This document shows positions 55,140-63,853 of a stretch of 64,000 nucleotides of DNA, in pieces. Position numbers and translations under genes: made by a program. The notes under the pieces are model-generated. The model worked only from the letters and a program-made list of their open reading frames with translations. It had not been told where the DNA came from and ran no database searches. The DNA is taken from assembly GCA_030680855.1 (NCBI GenBank), contig JAUXUN010000009.1:23158-87157 (forward strand), in the 5' to 3' direction. The DNA comes from Aestuariivirga sp. GTDB lineage: Bacteria; Pseudomonadota; Alphaproteobacteria; Rhizobiales; Aestuariivirgaceae. How positions within the stretch are numbered: position 1 is the first letter of the stretch; each line of letters begins with the position of its first letter.

Positions 55140-55213
55140 TGGAGGCCTCGCCCAGAATCGAACTGGGGTGCAAGGATTTGCAGTCCTCTGCGTAACCACT
55201 CCGCCACGAGGCC
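55140..55213 (-). tRNA. tRNA-Cys (anticodon GCA)
   Basis: The 74-base cloverleaf has acceptor stem GGCCTCG / CGAGGCC, anticodon loop CTGCAAA, T-arm GTTCGATTC and encoded CCA (TGG at 55140-55142 on the plus strand). Confidence 0.95.
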
Positions 55214-55359
55214 TTCGGGCGGCTGTATAGGGGAGGAAAATTGCGGAAACAACCCAAACCTAAAACATAATAAATCGCCGGTAACAGTTTGCTTGGCAAG
55301 GGCGCGGTTCGCGGCTAGTTTGGCCCGCATCTCAATCAGCAAGCGATATGGACCCCTAA

Positions 55360-56010
55360 ATGACGAATTTCGCAGCGGCGCGGCACAATATGGTCGAATC
55401 ACAGGTGCGCCCCAACGGCATCACTGATCACCGCATTATCGATGCCATGGCGCAAGTGAAACGCGAGGATTTCGTGCCGGCAGAACGCAAGGCCATTGCT
55501 TATCTCGATGAGGACGTGCAGTTGAAGGAAGGGCGCTTTCTAATCGAGCCCATGGCATTTGCCCGGATGATTCATCTGGCCCTGTTCAAGCCCACGGACA
55601 AGGTTCTGGTGGTGGGGGCCGGCACGGGCTACGGCGCCAGGGTCATTGCGAAGCTGGCGAAATCGGTGGTGGCCCTTGAATCCGATCCGGAACTGCTCGC
55701 CCTGGCAAGGGGCTTCCTCGCTGGAGCCACAAACATTAACGTGGTTGAAGGCAGCCTTGCCGCGGGCCATGGGGCGGAAGCGCCCTATGATGTCATCATC
55801 GTTGAGGGCCGGATTGCCGCCGTGCCGGAGAGCCTTTTTGCGCAGCTGGCCAATGAGGGGCGGATTGTGGCGGCGGTCGGTAACACGGATGTTTCCAAGA
55901 TGCAGATTACGACGCTTACGGACGGGCACCGCTCGGCGCGCTTTGTCTTCGATGTTTCAATTGCACCGCTTCCGGGATTTGCGCTCGAAAAAGCAGCATT
56001 TGTTTTTTGA
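55360..56010 (+). CDS. pcm: Protein-L-isoaspartate O-methyltransferase family protein
   Basis: The 216-residue SAM enzyme has the PCMT pattern: MVESQVRPNGITDHRIIDAM, AYLDEDVQLKEGRFLIEPM, the SAM loop VLVVGAGTGYGARVIAKL and YDVIIVEGRIAAVP. It normally methylates isoaspartyl residues for repair. The alphaproteobacterial subgroup encoded before tolC has changes in the substrate pocket, so activity is less certain. The next gene, tolC, starts 121 bases downstream. Confidence 0.87.
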   Translation: MTNFAAARHNMVESQVRPNGITDHRIIDAMAQVKREDFVPAERKAIAYLDEDVQLKEGRFLIEPMAFARMIHLALFKPTDKVLVVGAGTGYGARVIAKLAKSVVALESDPELLALARGFLAGATNINVVEGSLAAGHGAEAPYDVIIVEGRIAAVPESLFAQLANEGRIVAAVGNTDVSKMQITTLTDGHRSARFVFDVSIAPLPGFALEKAAFVF

Positions 56011-56131
56011 TCGAAAAGGTTGCAAAAATACACTACGATTCGGTGGGCGAGTCATCTACTATTGAAGTTCGGGCAAGTAACCACAAATACTGTGGTCTGG
56101 GGTGACTGAAACTCAACAAGCGTGGTATTGA

Positions 56132-57496
56132 ATGCACGGTGGTTTGAAGCATTGGACGAGAATATTGCTGGCCTCCGCCGCTCTGGTGGCAGGGGCCGGG
56201 CAGGTCTCGGGGGAAACCCTGGTCCAGGCGATGGTCTCGGCCTATTCCAGCAATCCGACATTGCAGGCCGAACGGGCCCGGCAGCGGGGAACCGATGAAC
56301 TGGTGCCGCAGGCCCTGTCGGGCTGGCGTCCCACGGTCAACACGGAAGGATCGATCGCCAACGTCTGGTCGGATTCAAGCGGGGCATCGTCAACGGAAAA
56401 TGATCCGAAGTCCGTCGCCATTGGCCTGTCGCAGCCGATTTTCCGCGGTTTTAAAACGATCAATGGAACCAAGGCGGCGGAAGCCAATGTCGAGGCGGGC
56501 AAACAGGGCCTTCTGGCCATCGAGCAGGATATTCTTTTCCAGGCCATCCAGGCTTACATGAATGTCATCCGTGACCGGCAGATTGTGGGCTTGCGCCAGC
56601 AAAACGTTGGCGTTTTGCAAAAGCAGCTCACGGCTGCCGATGAGCGTTTCAAGGTCGGTGAAATCACCCGCACCGACGTGGCGCAATCAAAGGCCCGGGT
56701 CAGCGGGGCGCAATCGAGCGTGGCTTCGGCCAACGCCACGCTGGCGGCAAGTGTCGCCAATTACATCAATATCGTGGGGCATAAGCCCGGCAGCCTGAAA
56801 TATCCCCGGCTTGCCAAGCTGCCAAGAAACCTTGAGGCAGCGCAGGCTGCCGCTTCGGAAATCAATCCCAATATACTTGCCGCCGCTTATGTGGAAGAAG
56901 CTTCAAATCACAACATCGAAGTGGTGAAAGGCGATCTCCTGCCGGCAGCGAATTTGCAGGCATCGGCAACTTTCAACGATAATCCGTCAGTCGGCACCAG
57001 CAGATCGGAAAGCGCCCGGATCGAGGGCGTGCTGACCATTCCGCTCTATGAGGCGGGCCGGGTCTATTCATCGGTGCGCGAAGCCAAGCACGTGGCCAGC
57101 CAGCGCCGCCTGGAAGTCATCCAGGCGGGCCGTTCGGTGCGCGAGAGCGTATCAATATCGTGGAACAACCTGGCGGCGGCGCGCGAAATCATCCGTTCGG
57201 CCAAGGAGCAGGTCTCGGCGGCGCAGCTTGCGCTTGACGGGGTGCGCCAGGAATATTTCGTCGGCTCGCGGACAACCCTTGATGTTCTTGATGCGGAAAC
57301 CGAAGTTGTGAACGCGCGCATCACGCTGGTGTCGGCCGAGCGTGACCAGATTGTCGCCGCCTACCAGATCCTGGGTTCCATCGGCCGCCTGACGGCGCGC
57401 GACCTTTCGCTTCCGGTCGAGTATTATGACGCCGATGAAAATTATCTGAAGGTGCGTGGCAAGTGGTTCGGCACGGGGGCCGATGTCATCGAGTAA
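56132..57496 (+). CDS. tolC: TolC family outer-membrane efflux protein
   Basis: The 454-residue protein has a signal peptide (LLASAALVAGAGQVSG, cleavage near residue 28) and two OEP repeats rich in alpha-helical hairpins, with LVQAMVSAYSSNPTLQAERAR, QPIFRGFKTINGTKAAEANV, and the second copy IPLYEAGRVYSSVREAKHVA. It forms the outer-membrane exit duct for type I secretion and RND efflux. The order pcm-tolC-DUF2497-valS is characteristic of Rhizobiales. Confidence 0.93.
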   Translation: MHGGLKHWTRILLASAALVAGAGQVSGETLVQAMVSAYSSNPTLQAERARQRGTDELVPQALSGWRPTVNTEGSIANVWSDSSGASSTENDPKSVAIGLSQPIFRGFKTINGTKAAEANVEAGKQGLLAIEQDILFQAIQAYMNVIRDRQIVGLRQQNVGVLQKQLTAADERFKVGEITRTDVAQSKARVSGAQSSVASANATLAASVANYINIVGHKPGSLKYPRLAKLPRNLEAAQAAASEINPNILAAAYVEEASNHNIEVVKGDLLPAANLQASATFNDNPSVGTSRSESARIEGVLTIPLYEAGRVYSSVREAKHVASQRRLEVIQAGRSVRESVSISWNNLAAAREIIRSAKEQVSAAQLALDGVRQEYFVGSRTTLDVLDAETEVVNARITLVSAERDQIVAAYQILGSIGRLTARDLSLPVEYYDADENYLKVRGKWFGTGADVIE

Positions 57497-57547
57497 ACCT
57501 CGGACGAGTGGTTGGTTTGTGCGTGTTGCGAAGAGGGAAAATGAGCG

Positions 57548-58309
57548 GTGACTTCTGAACCAGACATGGAAAGTTTACTGGCTTCCATTCGCAAAGCCAT
57601 TGACTCCGATATCGGCAAGAACACCAAATCCCCATCGCCAGCGGCGCCCGACACCTCGTTCAGCGGCGCCATGCGCGAATCCCGGGTGCGGTATGATGAT
57701 GAACCGCCCATGCGCCGGGATGCGTCGGAAGAAATTTCTGACCTGCGCAACAAGATCCAGAAAAATCGGAAGAGCGCGGGCTTTGCCGAACCCCTGCCGC
57801 GCTTGCCGGGCCTGCCAAGCGGCATGCCGCCAGCTCCGGCGCCAAGGCCCGCTTCGTCGAAGTCGGGGTTTGCCGGAATTCTGGGCGGAGATGGCCAGCA
57901 GGTGACCCCTTGGGCGCCGCGGGTGAAGCATGAAGCGGAAGCGCCGGACCTGCGCCCCGCCATTCAGGACGATCTGCCACCTTCTCCGCAGGACTATCAT
58001 CATGGCGGCTACGCAGAGTCGGAAGTCTATCCGGAAGAGGTGGGCTGGGCGGAGGACGAACCGGCCTTTGCGCCTGCCCCGCCACTGCCGCCACTGATGT
58101 CACCAGAAACGATCAATGCCGCCAATTCCTCCTTTAACCAGTTGGCCGACACCCTGATGGCACGGGCCCTGGGCGAACGCTCCATCGAGGACATGACCCA
58201 GGACCTGCTCAAGGGCATGCTGCGGAGCTGGCTTGATGCACATTTGCCAGGTCTGGTTGAAAAGCTGGTCCGTGAGGAAATCGAGCGGGTTGCGCGGCGC
58301 GGCCGTTAA
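57548..58309 (+). CDS. popZ: PopZ/DUF2497 family polar organising protein
   Basis: The 253-residue protein has a short N-terminal helix (MESLLASIRKAID), a long acidic proline-rich linker (about 30-185), and the conserved C-terminal helices with LADTLMARALGERSIEDMTQDLLKGMLRSWLDAHLPGLVEKLVREEIERV. That C-terminal block is the DUF2497/PopZ signature. PopZ forms a polar hub that captures the ParB-origin complex in Caulobacter. It starts with GTG at 57548. It lies between tolC and a PilZ gene, the usual place. Confidence 0.82.
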   Translation: MTSEPDMESLLASIRKAIDSDIGKNTKSPSPAAPDTSFSGAMRESRVRYDDEPPMRRDASEEISDLRNKIQKNRKSAGFAEPLPRLPGLPSGMPPAPAPRPASSKSGFAGILGGDGQQVTPWAPRVKHEAEAPDLRPAIQDDLPPSPQDYHHGGYAESEVYPEEVGWAEDEPAFAPAPPLPPLMSPETINAANSSFNQLADTLMARALGERSIEDMTQDLLKGMLRSWLDAHLPGLVEKLVREEIERVARRGR

Positions 58310-58391
58310 CCACTGGCTGGAACCAACGGGGCCGTCAAACGTTAGCTGATCATGGCTATTCGTTACATTCTTTTGTATTTGGAGGCTTGAT

Positions 58392-58688
58392 ATGGCCGAA
58401 GAAGACAAACGCATTGCCCCGCGCCAAAGGGTTTTGAAGGCGGCTAAGATCATCACGATGGACAATACATCCGTCATTGACTGCACGGTGCGGAACATGT
58501 CGGAGACCGGAGCGCAGCTGGTCATCGAGAAAAGTGTCAAGATGCCAGACGAATTCCAGTTCTTCCTGGCCAACGGCGATACGGTTCGCGATGCGGAGCT
58601 GGCCTGGCACCGCGGTGACCGGGTTGGGGTGAAATTCAAGGGCGAAAGCCGGCCGGCCCCTCCCGCCGTGAGAATGTACAAGAGATAG
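58392..58688 (+). CDS. Single PilZ-domain protein
   Basis: The 98-residue PilZ domain has RIAPRQRVLKAAKI and then RNMSETGAQL, the (D/N)xSxxG motif. The RxxxR motif is R-I-A-P-R or R-Q-R-V, less canonical, so c-di-GMP binding is not certain. It follows popZ by 82 bases. The neighbourhood of popZ suggests a polar or motility output, but this is inference. Confidence 0.82.
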   Translation: MAEEDKRIAPRQRVLKAAKIITMDNTSVIDCTVRNMSETGAQLVIEKSVKMPDEFQFFLANGDTVRDAELAWHRGDRVGVKFKGESRPAPPAVRMYKR

Positions 58689-58773
58689 CTGAATCCCCAA
58701 GATTCCACGGCAGTTGCATGGCGGGGCGGGGTGGTGTTTATAGCGCCCAAACAGCAACCAAAGATTCCCAAAA

Positions 58774-61503
58774 ATGCTTGAGAAGACCTTTACCCCATCG
58801 GAAATGGAAACCCGCCTCTACGAGGAATGGGAGGCCCGCGGCTTTTTCAAGCCGGGGCGGAAGCCCAAGGCCAAGCCCTTCACCATTGTCATTCCGCCGC
58901 CCAATGTGACGGGCTCGCTCCACATGGGGCATGCGCTCAACAACACCATTCAGGACATCCTCTGCCGTTTTGAACGGATGCGGGGCCGCGACGTGCTGTG
59001 GCAGCCGGGCACCGACCATGCGGGCATCGCCACGCAGATGGTGGTGGAACGCCTGCTGATGAAGGAGAACAAGACGGACCGGCGCAAAATGGGGCGCGAG
59101 GCTTTCCTCAAGCGCGTGTGGCAGTGGAAGGAAGAATCGGGCGGGATCATTTCCAAACAGCTCCGGCGGCTTGGCGCTTCGTGCGACTGGTCGCGCGAAC
59201 GCTTCACCATGGACGAGGGCCTGTCCAACGCGGTGCGCAAAGTTTTCGTCCAGCTCTACCGGGAAAAGCTGATCTACAAGGACAAGCGCCTGGTGAACTG
59301 GGACCCGGTTTTCGAGACGGCGATTTCCGATCTCGAAGTGGAAACGCGCGAAACCAAGGGCGCCATGTGGTCGTTTGCCTATCCGCTGGTTGATGGGCCG
59401 ATTGACGGAATTTCCGAAATTGTCATTTCCACAACGCGGCCCGAGACCATGCTTGGCGATGGCGCCGTGGCGGTGCATCCCTCGGACGCGCGCTACAAGA
59501 ACCTGATCGGCAAGCTGGTGCGCCTGCCCATTGCCGAACGCCATATCCCGATCATCGCCGATGAATATCCCGATCCGGAATTCGGCACAGGGGCCGTCAA
59601 AATCACGGGCGCCCATGACTTCAACGATTTCGAGGTGGCGCGGCGCAACAACATTCCGCTGATCGTGCTGATGGACAAGAAGGCGCGGATGCTTTCCACG
59701 CCTGAAAACAATGTGCCCGAGCGCTATCAGGGCAAGGACCGTTTCAAGGCGCGCGAAATGGTGCTGGCGGAAATCGAGGAGCTTGGATTCTATCGCGGGC
59801 GGGAAGACAAGATCATTCCGCAGCCCTTCGGCGACCGCTCCAATGTGGTCATCGAGCCGATGCTCACCGAGCAGTGGTATGTGAATGCGGAGGAGATGGC
59901 CAAGCCCGCAATCGCCGCCGTAGAGAAGGGCGATACGGTTTTCGTGCCGAAGAACTGGGACAAAACCTATTTCGAATGGATGCGCAATATCCAGCCCTGG
60001 TGCATCTCGCGCCAGCTCTGGTGGGGGCACCAGATTCCCGCATGGTATGGGCCGGATGGTTATGTGTTTGTGGAAGAAACCGAAGAGGCCGCTGTTGCCG
60101 CTGCACATAAGCACTATTTTTCTACGGCCGGAAAAGGAGGCCTTTTCCAATCACAAGATGACTTCAGTGATTTCTTGAAACAGCCGGTCTCTTCATCACT
60201 TTTAACGCGCGATGAGGACGTTCTCGATACCTGGTTCTCGTCGGCGCTCTGGCCCTTCTCCACGCTGGGCTGGCCGGAAGAAAACTCGATCCTGAAGCGC
60301 CACTACAAAACCGATGTGCTGGTCACCGGCTTTGATATCATCTTCTTCTGGGTGGCCCGGATGATGATGATGGGGCTGCATTTCCGCCAGGAGGTGCCTT
60401 TCCACACGGTCTATATCCACGCGCTGGTGCGCGACGAGAAGGGCCAGAAAATGTCGAAGTCCAAGGGCAATGTGATTGATCCCCTGGACCTGATCGATGA
60501 ATTCGGCGCCGATGCGCTGCGCTTCACGCTTACAGCCATGGCGGTGCAAGGCCGCGACATCAAGCTCGCCAAGTCGCGGGTTGAGGGCTACCGCAATTTC
60601 GGCACCAAGCTGTGGAACGCGGCGCGCTTTGCCGAAATGAACGGGGTGAAGCGCGATTTCAATTATGATCCGGTGGCGGCGCGCGTCACGGTGAACCGCT
60701 GGATTGCCGGTGAAGCCTTGCGCACGCGCAATGCGGTGACCAAGGCCATTGAAGAGCATCGCTACAATGAAGCGGCCGGCGCGCTATACCAGTTTGTGTG
60801 GAACGTATACTGTGACTGGTATGTGGAACTGATCAAGCCGATTTTGGGCGGAAAAGACGAAGCCGCCAAGAAGGAAACGCAGGCTTCGGCCGCCTGGGTT
60901 CTCGACCAGATCCTGGTGCTGCTCCATCCCTTCATGCCGTTTGTCACGGAAGAGCTCTGGCAGCAGACGGCGTCGCGCGAGCACTGGCTGATGGAAGCGA
61001 ACTGGCCGAGCTACAAGGGCCTGGGCGATGCCAAGGCGGACAAGGAGATCGAATGGGTGATCAAGATCATCTCGGAAATCCGCTCGGTGCGGGCCGAGAT
61101 GAATATATCCGGCGGCCTGAAAATCCCCTGCGTACTGGTGGGGGCCAACAAGGATTCGCGCCGCATTGCGTCCGCCTGGGAGAATGAAATCATCCGGCTG
61201 GCGCGGCTTTCCTCCATCTCCTTCGAAGACCGGGTGCCGAAGGCCTCGGCGCAGATCGTGCTGGGCGAGGCGACAGTGGCCCTGCCGCTGGAAGGCGTCA
61301 TCGACTTCGCCACGGAAACGGCGCGGCTGAAGAAGGAGCTTGAGAGAATCGAGAAAGAGTCGACCGGAATTGCCGGACGATTGGGAAACCCCGGCTTCGT
61401 CGCCAAGGCGCCGGAAGACGTGCTGGCCGAAACCCGCGAGCGCAAGACGGAGCTTGATGTGCAAAGGACAAAGACGGTGGAGGCGTTGAAGCGGCTGGGG
61501 TAA
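58774..61503 (+). CDS. valS: Valine--tRNA ligase
   Basis: This 909-residue class I synthetase has HMGH at 50-53 (PPNVTGSLHMGHALNN), KMSKSKGN late in the core, an editing CP1 domain with TTRPETMLGDGAVAVHP, and an anticodon-binding C-terminus with a final coiled coil (FATETARLKKELERIEKE). A roughly 30-residue insert at 60110-60210 between WYGPDGYVF and LTRDEDVLDTW is AT-richer than its surroundings and includes a perfect 8-bp palindrome. A similar-length insert is normal in Rhizobiales. The start fits the 5' end of the family. Confidence 0.95.
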   Translation: MLEKTFTPSEMETRLYEEWEARGFFKPGRKPKAKPFTIVIPPPNVTGSLHMGHALNNTIQDILCRFERMRGRDVLWQPGTDHAGIATQMVVERLLMKENKTDRRKMGREAFLKRVWQWKEESGGIISKQLRRLGASCDWSRERFTMDEGLSNAVRKVFVQLYREKLIYKDKRLVNWDPVFETAISDLEVETRETKGAMWSFAYPLVDGPIDGISEIVISTTRPETMLGDGAVAVHPSDARYKNLIGKLVRLPIAERHIPIIADEYPDPEFGTGAVKITGAHDFNDFEVARRNNIPLIVLMDKKARMLSTPENNVPERYQGKDRFKAREMVLAEIEELGFYRGREDKIIPQPFGDRSNVVIEPMLTEQWYVNAEEMAKPAIAAVEKGDTVFVPKNWDKTYFEWMRNIQPWCISRQLWWGHQIPAWYGPDGYVFVEETEEAAVAAAHKHYFSTAGKGGLFQSQDDFSDFLKQPVSSSLLTRDEDVLDTWFSSALWPFSTLGWPEENSILKRHYKTDVLVTGFDIIFFWVARMMMMGLHFRQEVPFHTVYIHALVRDEKGQKMSKSKGNVIDPLDLIDEFGADALRFTLTAMAVQGRDIKLAKSRVEGYRNFGTKLWNAARFAEMNGVKRDFNYDPVAARVTVNRWIAGEALRTRNAVTKAIEEHRYNEAAGALYQFVWNVYCDWYVELIKPILGGKDEAAKKETQASAAWVLDQILVLLHPFMPFVTEELWQQTASREHWLMEANWPSYKGLGDAKADKEIEWVIKIISEIRSVRAEMNISGGLKIPCVLVGANKDSRRIASAWENEIIRLARLSSISFEDRVPKASAQIVLGEATVALPLEGVIDFATETARLKKELERIEKESTGIAGRLGNPGFVAKAPEDVLAETRERKTELDVQRTKTVEALKRLG

Positions 61504-61516
61504 TCTCCCGATTACT

Positions 61517-61546
61517 GTCATCCCGTCGAAAGACGGGACCCAGAGA
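61517..61546 (+). repeat. Covarying palindrome R1 downstream of GIY-YIG gene
   Basis: TCCCGTC / GACGGGA with a GAAA loop (61521-61538), flanked by GTCA and CCAGAGA. It lies between the valS stop and the stop of the GIY-YIG gene, 12 bases from the latter. Two related copies lie at 61880-61908 and 61952-61979. Confidence 0.7.
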
Positions 61547-61558
61547 CGCTTTGCAGTG

Positions 61559-61864
61559 CTAGGAAGCTTCGCATTCTTCAGGAAATAGATCGTGCCAGTC
61601 AGGGTTGGATTTTTCGATCAATTCAAGTTTCCAGCTGCGCTTCCATTCTTTCAATTGCTTTTCGCGCTTGATCGCTTCCTCCATGCTATTGTAGTTTTGA
61701 AACCAAACAAGAATTTTTAGATTATACTTCTTGCTGAAACCGGGAATTCTTCCATCCTTGTGTTCCGCTATACGATTGCAGAGATCGCTGGTTACCCCAA
61801 TGTAGAGCGTTCCATTTCTGCGACTGGCCAGAATGTACACCGCGGGATTCTTTTCTTCGCGCAA
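61559..61864 (-). CDS. GIY-YIG endonuclease-domain protein
   Basis: The 101-residue protein has the URI-type GIY-YIG fold: VYILASRRNGTLYIGVTSDL, RIAEHKDGRIPGFSKKYNLKILVWFQNY and REKQLKEWKRSWKLELIEK. The Tyr-Ile-Leu and Tyr-Ile-Gly triplets and the basic residue in SDLCNRI are intact. I chose the TTG at 61864, preceded by AGGGGAAGAGA. A longer frame to TTG 61981 reads through the palindromes R2 and R3 and gives a low-complexity head. The gene looks like a small, self-contained unit bordered by repeats. Its role is unknown. Confidence 0.72.
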   Translation of the reverse strand: MREEKNPAVYILASRRNGTLYIGVTSDLCNRIAEHKDGRIPGFSKKYNLKILVWFQNYNSMEEAIKREKQLKEWKRSWKLELIEKSNPDWHDLFPEECEAS

Positions 61865-61879
61865 TCTCTTCCCCTGTTG

Positions 61880-61908
61880 TCTTCCCGGCGGAAGCCGGGA
61901 CCTAGGGA
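61880..61908 (+). repeat. Covarying palindrome R2, upstream of GIY-YIG gene
   Basis: TCCCGGC / GCCGGGA with a GGAA loop (61883-61900), flanked by TCT and CCTAGGG. It has the same orientation as R1 and a G-C pair where R1 has T-A. It lies 16 bases upstream of the chosen start of the GIY-YIG gene. Confidence 0.65.
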
Positions 61909-61951
61909 AGGTTGCACTGTTGCCTATTGTTGTAAACAGCGGGGTGGTATT

Positions 61952-61979
61952 TCTGGGTCCCGACTTTCGTCGGGATGAC
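61952..61979 (-). repeat. Covarying palindrome R3, inverted copy
   Basis: TCCCGAC / GTCGGGA with a TTTC loop (61958-61975). Read on the minus strand it matches R1 base for base except for an A-T pair replacing T-A in the stem. It is the inverted partner of R1 at the other side of the GIY-YIG gene. Confidence 0.7.
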
Positions 61980-62013
61980 AAATTAACAAGACAAGGGGAC
62001 TACGCATTGGCTT

Positions 62014-62700
62014 TCAGTCCAACGGGCGTATTACGCCGTTTTCGATCTTGAAGATGCCGGAGTTGCGCAGGAAATTCTCAAGGGTGCGGTGGCCCTTCTT
62101 GTAGTTCGGCATTTTTAGGGTGAGTTCTGTTCCGTAGACGCGCGGAGTGACCGCCTTGCAGTTGGCGCTGAGCTTCCGGTAGATGTCCATCAGCATCGCC
62201 GTGTCGACCGCCGGAGCAGCGGCGGGTTTCCTTGCAGGAGGGGCCGATGGCTTGGGAACAGCGGCCTTCTTCTGCGCGGAGGCGGGAATGGTTGTAAACT
62301 TGTTGAAGGCCGACTTGAGAAATGCCTTTGCCTTGCCCTCCCCAATGCCATCAACATCTTTGCCATTTTCGCGGATGTGAATTGCCAATTGGGTAAAATC
62401 AACATCGCTTGAAACAACAACAGCGTGATCGAACAGGCCCCGGTGCAGCAGGGATACGGCATCAATGGTGAGCGCGAAGTCGCTGGCGTTTTTCTTTTCT
62501 CCGCCCGACGGTGTCTGCATCGGCATGAGGTGATGTTCGGCCATGGCCTTGTCCCATTTCTTGAGGCCTGCTGGGCCGCCGTAGCAGCGGGCGATCGTGA
62601 GTTTTCCCAGTTCGCCGCATCTTTTGAGATAGTCAGGGACATATTTGGCGGATGCATTCTCGGCGTCGATGAACAGTGCTACTCTGGTTTTGGTCATCAT
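62014..62700 (-). CDS. NYN ribonuclease-like protein with LOTUS/OST-HTH domain
   Basis: The 228-residue protein has an N-terminal NYN (LabA/DUF88) domain with the metal-binding aspartates in VALFIDAENAS, SDFALTIDAV and VVVSSDVDFTQLA. A proline-alanine linker follows, then a C-terminal winged helix of the OST-HTH/LOTUS type (PRVYGTELTLKMPNYKKGHRTLENFLRNSG). Such proteins bind RNA and may cleave it. It is convergent with no neighbour and sits upstream of the GIY-YIG gene on the same strand; a 33-base gap separates it from the palindromes. Confidence 0.85.
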   Translation of the reverse strand: MMTKTRVALFIDAENASAKYVPDYLKRCGELGKLTIARCYGGPAGLKKWDKAMAEHHLMPMQTPSGGEKKNASDFALTIDAVSLLHRGLFDHAVVVSSDVDFTQLAIHIRENGKDVDGIGEGKAKAFLKSAFNKFTTIPASAQKKAAVPKPSAPPARKPAAAPAVDTAMLMDIYRKLSANCKAVTPRVYGTELTLKMPNYKKGHRTLENFLRNSGIFKIENGVIRPLD

Positions 62701-62739
62701 TGATGCAATCCTGTTTCAGGGCCAGTGTGGATCTCGACT

Positions 62740-63261
62740 ATGAAGCAAAGCAACGCGATTTCAATCCTCTCGGACCATATCGAAACACCACTGGGCACCA
62801 TGCTGCTGCTGGCGCGGGATGGGGCGATGATCGGGCTTGAGTTCGACGACCAGCCGGAGCGCGTGGCGCGAGATTTGCGGCTGCGCTATGGCAGTTCGGA
62901 GCGCTTCCCGGCGGATAATCCCAATGGCTTTTCAGACCGCATCCGTGCCTATTTCGCCGGGGTTTTTAAGGCCATCGAGGGCATTCCCACCGATGGCGGC
63001 GGCACGGAATTCCAGCGCAAGGTGTGGGACGAACTCAAGCGCATTCCCTGTGGCGTCACCATATCTTACGGCACGCTGGCCAAGCGCCTGGGCGATGCCA
63101 ATCTCATGCGGGCGGTGGGCCTTGCCAATGGGCGCAATCCCATTTCCATCGTGGTGCCTTGCCACCGGGTGATCGGGGCGGACGGCTCGCTCACGGGCTA
63201 TGGCGGCGGCTTGCCACGCAAGGAATGGCTGTTGAAGCATGAGGGCGCGCTGCTGATTTAG
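62740..63261 (+). CDS. ogt: Methylated-DNA--protein-cysteine methyltransferase
   Basis: The 173-residue suicide enzyme removes methyl from O6-methylguanine. The acceptor is Cys141 in VVPCHRVIGADGSLTGYGGG, with the helix-turn-helix QRKVWDELKRIPCGVTISYG before it. Length and N-terminal ribonuclease-like domain match Ogt rather than Ada. The ATG at 62740 was used; a GTG at 62725 adds five residues. It is divergent from the NYN gene. Confidence 0.93.
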   Translation: MKQSNAISILSDHIETPLGTMLLLARDGAMIGLEFDDQPERVARDLRLRYGSSERFPADNPNGFSDRIRAYFAGVFKAIEGIPTDGGGTEFQRKVWDELKRIPCGVTISYGTLAKRLGDANLMRAVGLANGRNPISIVVPCHRVIGADGSLTGYGGGLPRKEWLLKHEGALLI

Positions 63262-63314
63262 GCGCGATACGTTTTCGGGTGGCTCGCGCATCAGGCCGCT
63301 GGCATATTTTGGGC

Positions 63315-63782
63315 ATGATCAGATATCTCGCAATGCCCACACTTGAAGCCCGCAAATTCCAGGCAGGCGCACCTGATGCCTATGGCCTGCCGCCGGAGCG
63401 CCGCATTTCCGAAGGGGACGGGGTTCCCTGCCGTCATTGCCTCAACGATGTGGCAGCAGGCGAGGACTATCTTATTTTGGCGTACAGGCCGTTTCCGGCT
63501 GTTCAGCCCTATGCGGAGACCGGGCCGATCTTCCTCCATGCCAGGGCCTGCGCGCGGGCCGACGACGCGCATGAAACGCCGGCGATGCTGGCCAGGCGCG
63601 AGGCGCATTTGATCAAGGGTTATTCCAGGGATGACCGGATTGTTTATGGCACGGGCAAGATCGTGCCTTCAGCCGCGCTTGATGCGGAAGCGGCGAACAT
63701 TCTGAAGCGCGATGACGTGGCCTACGTGCATGTGCGGTCCTCGGTGAACAATTGTTACACCTGCCGGATTGAACGGGCCTAG
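63315..63782 (+). CDS. DUF1203 domain-containing protein
   Basis: The 155-residue protein matches DUF1203: CRHCLNDVAAGEDYLILAYRPF, TGPIFLHARAC, and the end VAYVHVRSSVNNCYTCRIERA. Four cysteines (two in CRHC and two near the end) could bind a metal. The function is unknown. The ATG at 63315 follows the Ogt stop by 53 bases in the same direction. Confidence 0.85.
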   Translation: MIRYLAMPTLEARKFQAGAPDAYGLPPERRISEGDGVPCRHCLNDVAAGEDYLILAYRPFPAVQPYAETGPIFLHARACARADDAHETPAMLARREAHLIKGYSRDDRIVYGTGKIVPSAALDAEAANILKRDDVAYVHVRSSVNNCYTCRIERA

Positions 63783-63792
63783 GCCCGATGAA

Positions 63793-63853
63793 TATTCCTT
63801 GGCATGCTCAGAATTTATTCCTTGACATGTATATTCCTACATACTAGGAATTA
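63793..63853. promoter_or_regulatory. AT-rich cluster of TATTCCT repeats with TTGACA, likely promoter
   Basis: TATTCCT occurs three times (63793, 63816 and 63832), and AGGAATTA, its inverse, at 63846-63853. TTGACA lies at 63822-63827, but a -10 box at the right spacing is not clear. It should drive a gene beyond the right edge of the window. Nothing clearly coding follows to position 64000. Confidence 0.35.

Noticed and set aside
61865..61981. N-terminal 39 residues of the GIY-YIG frame
   Set aside because: This part translates palindromes R2 and R3 and shows no domain. A TTG at 61864 with a good ribosome site leaves the whole fold intact.
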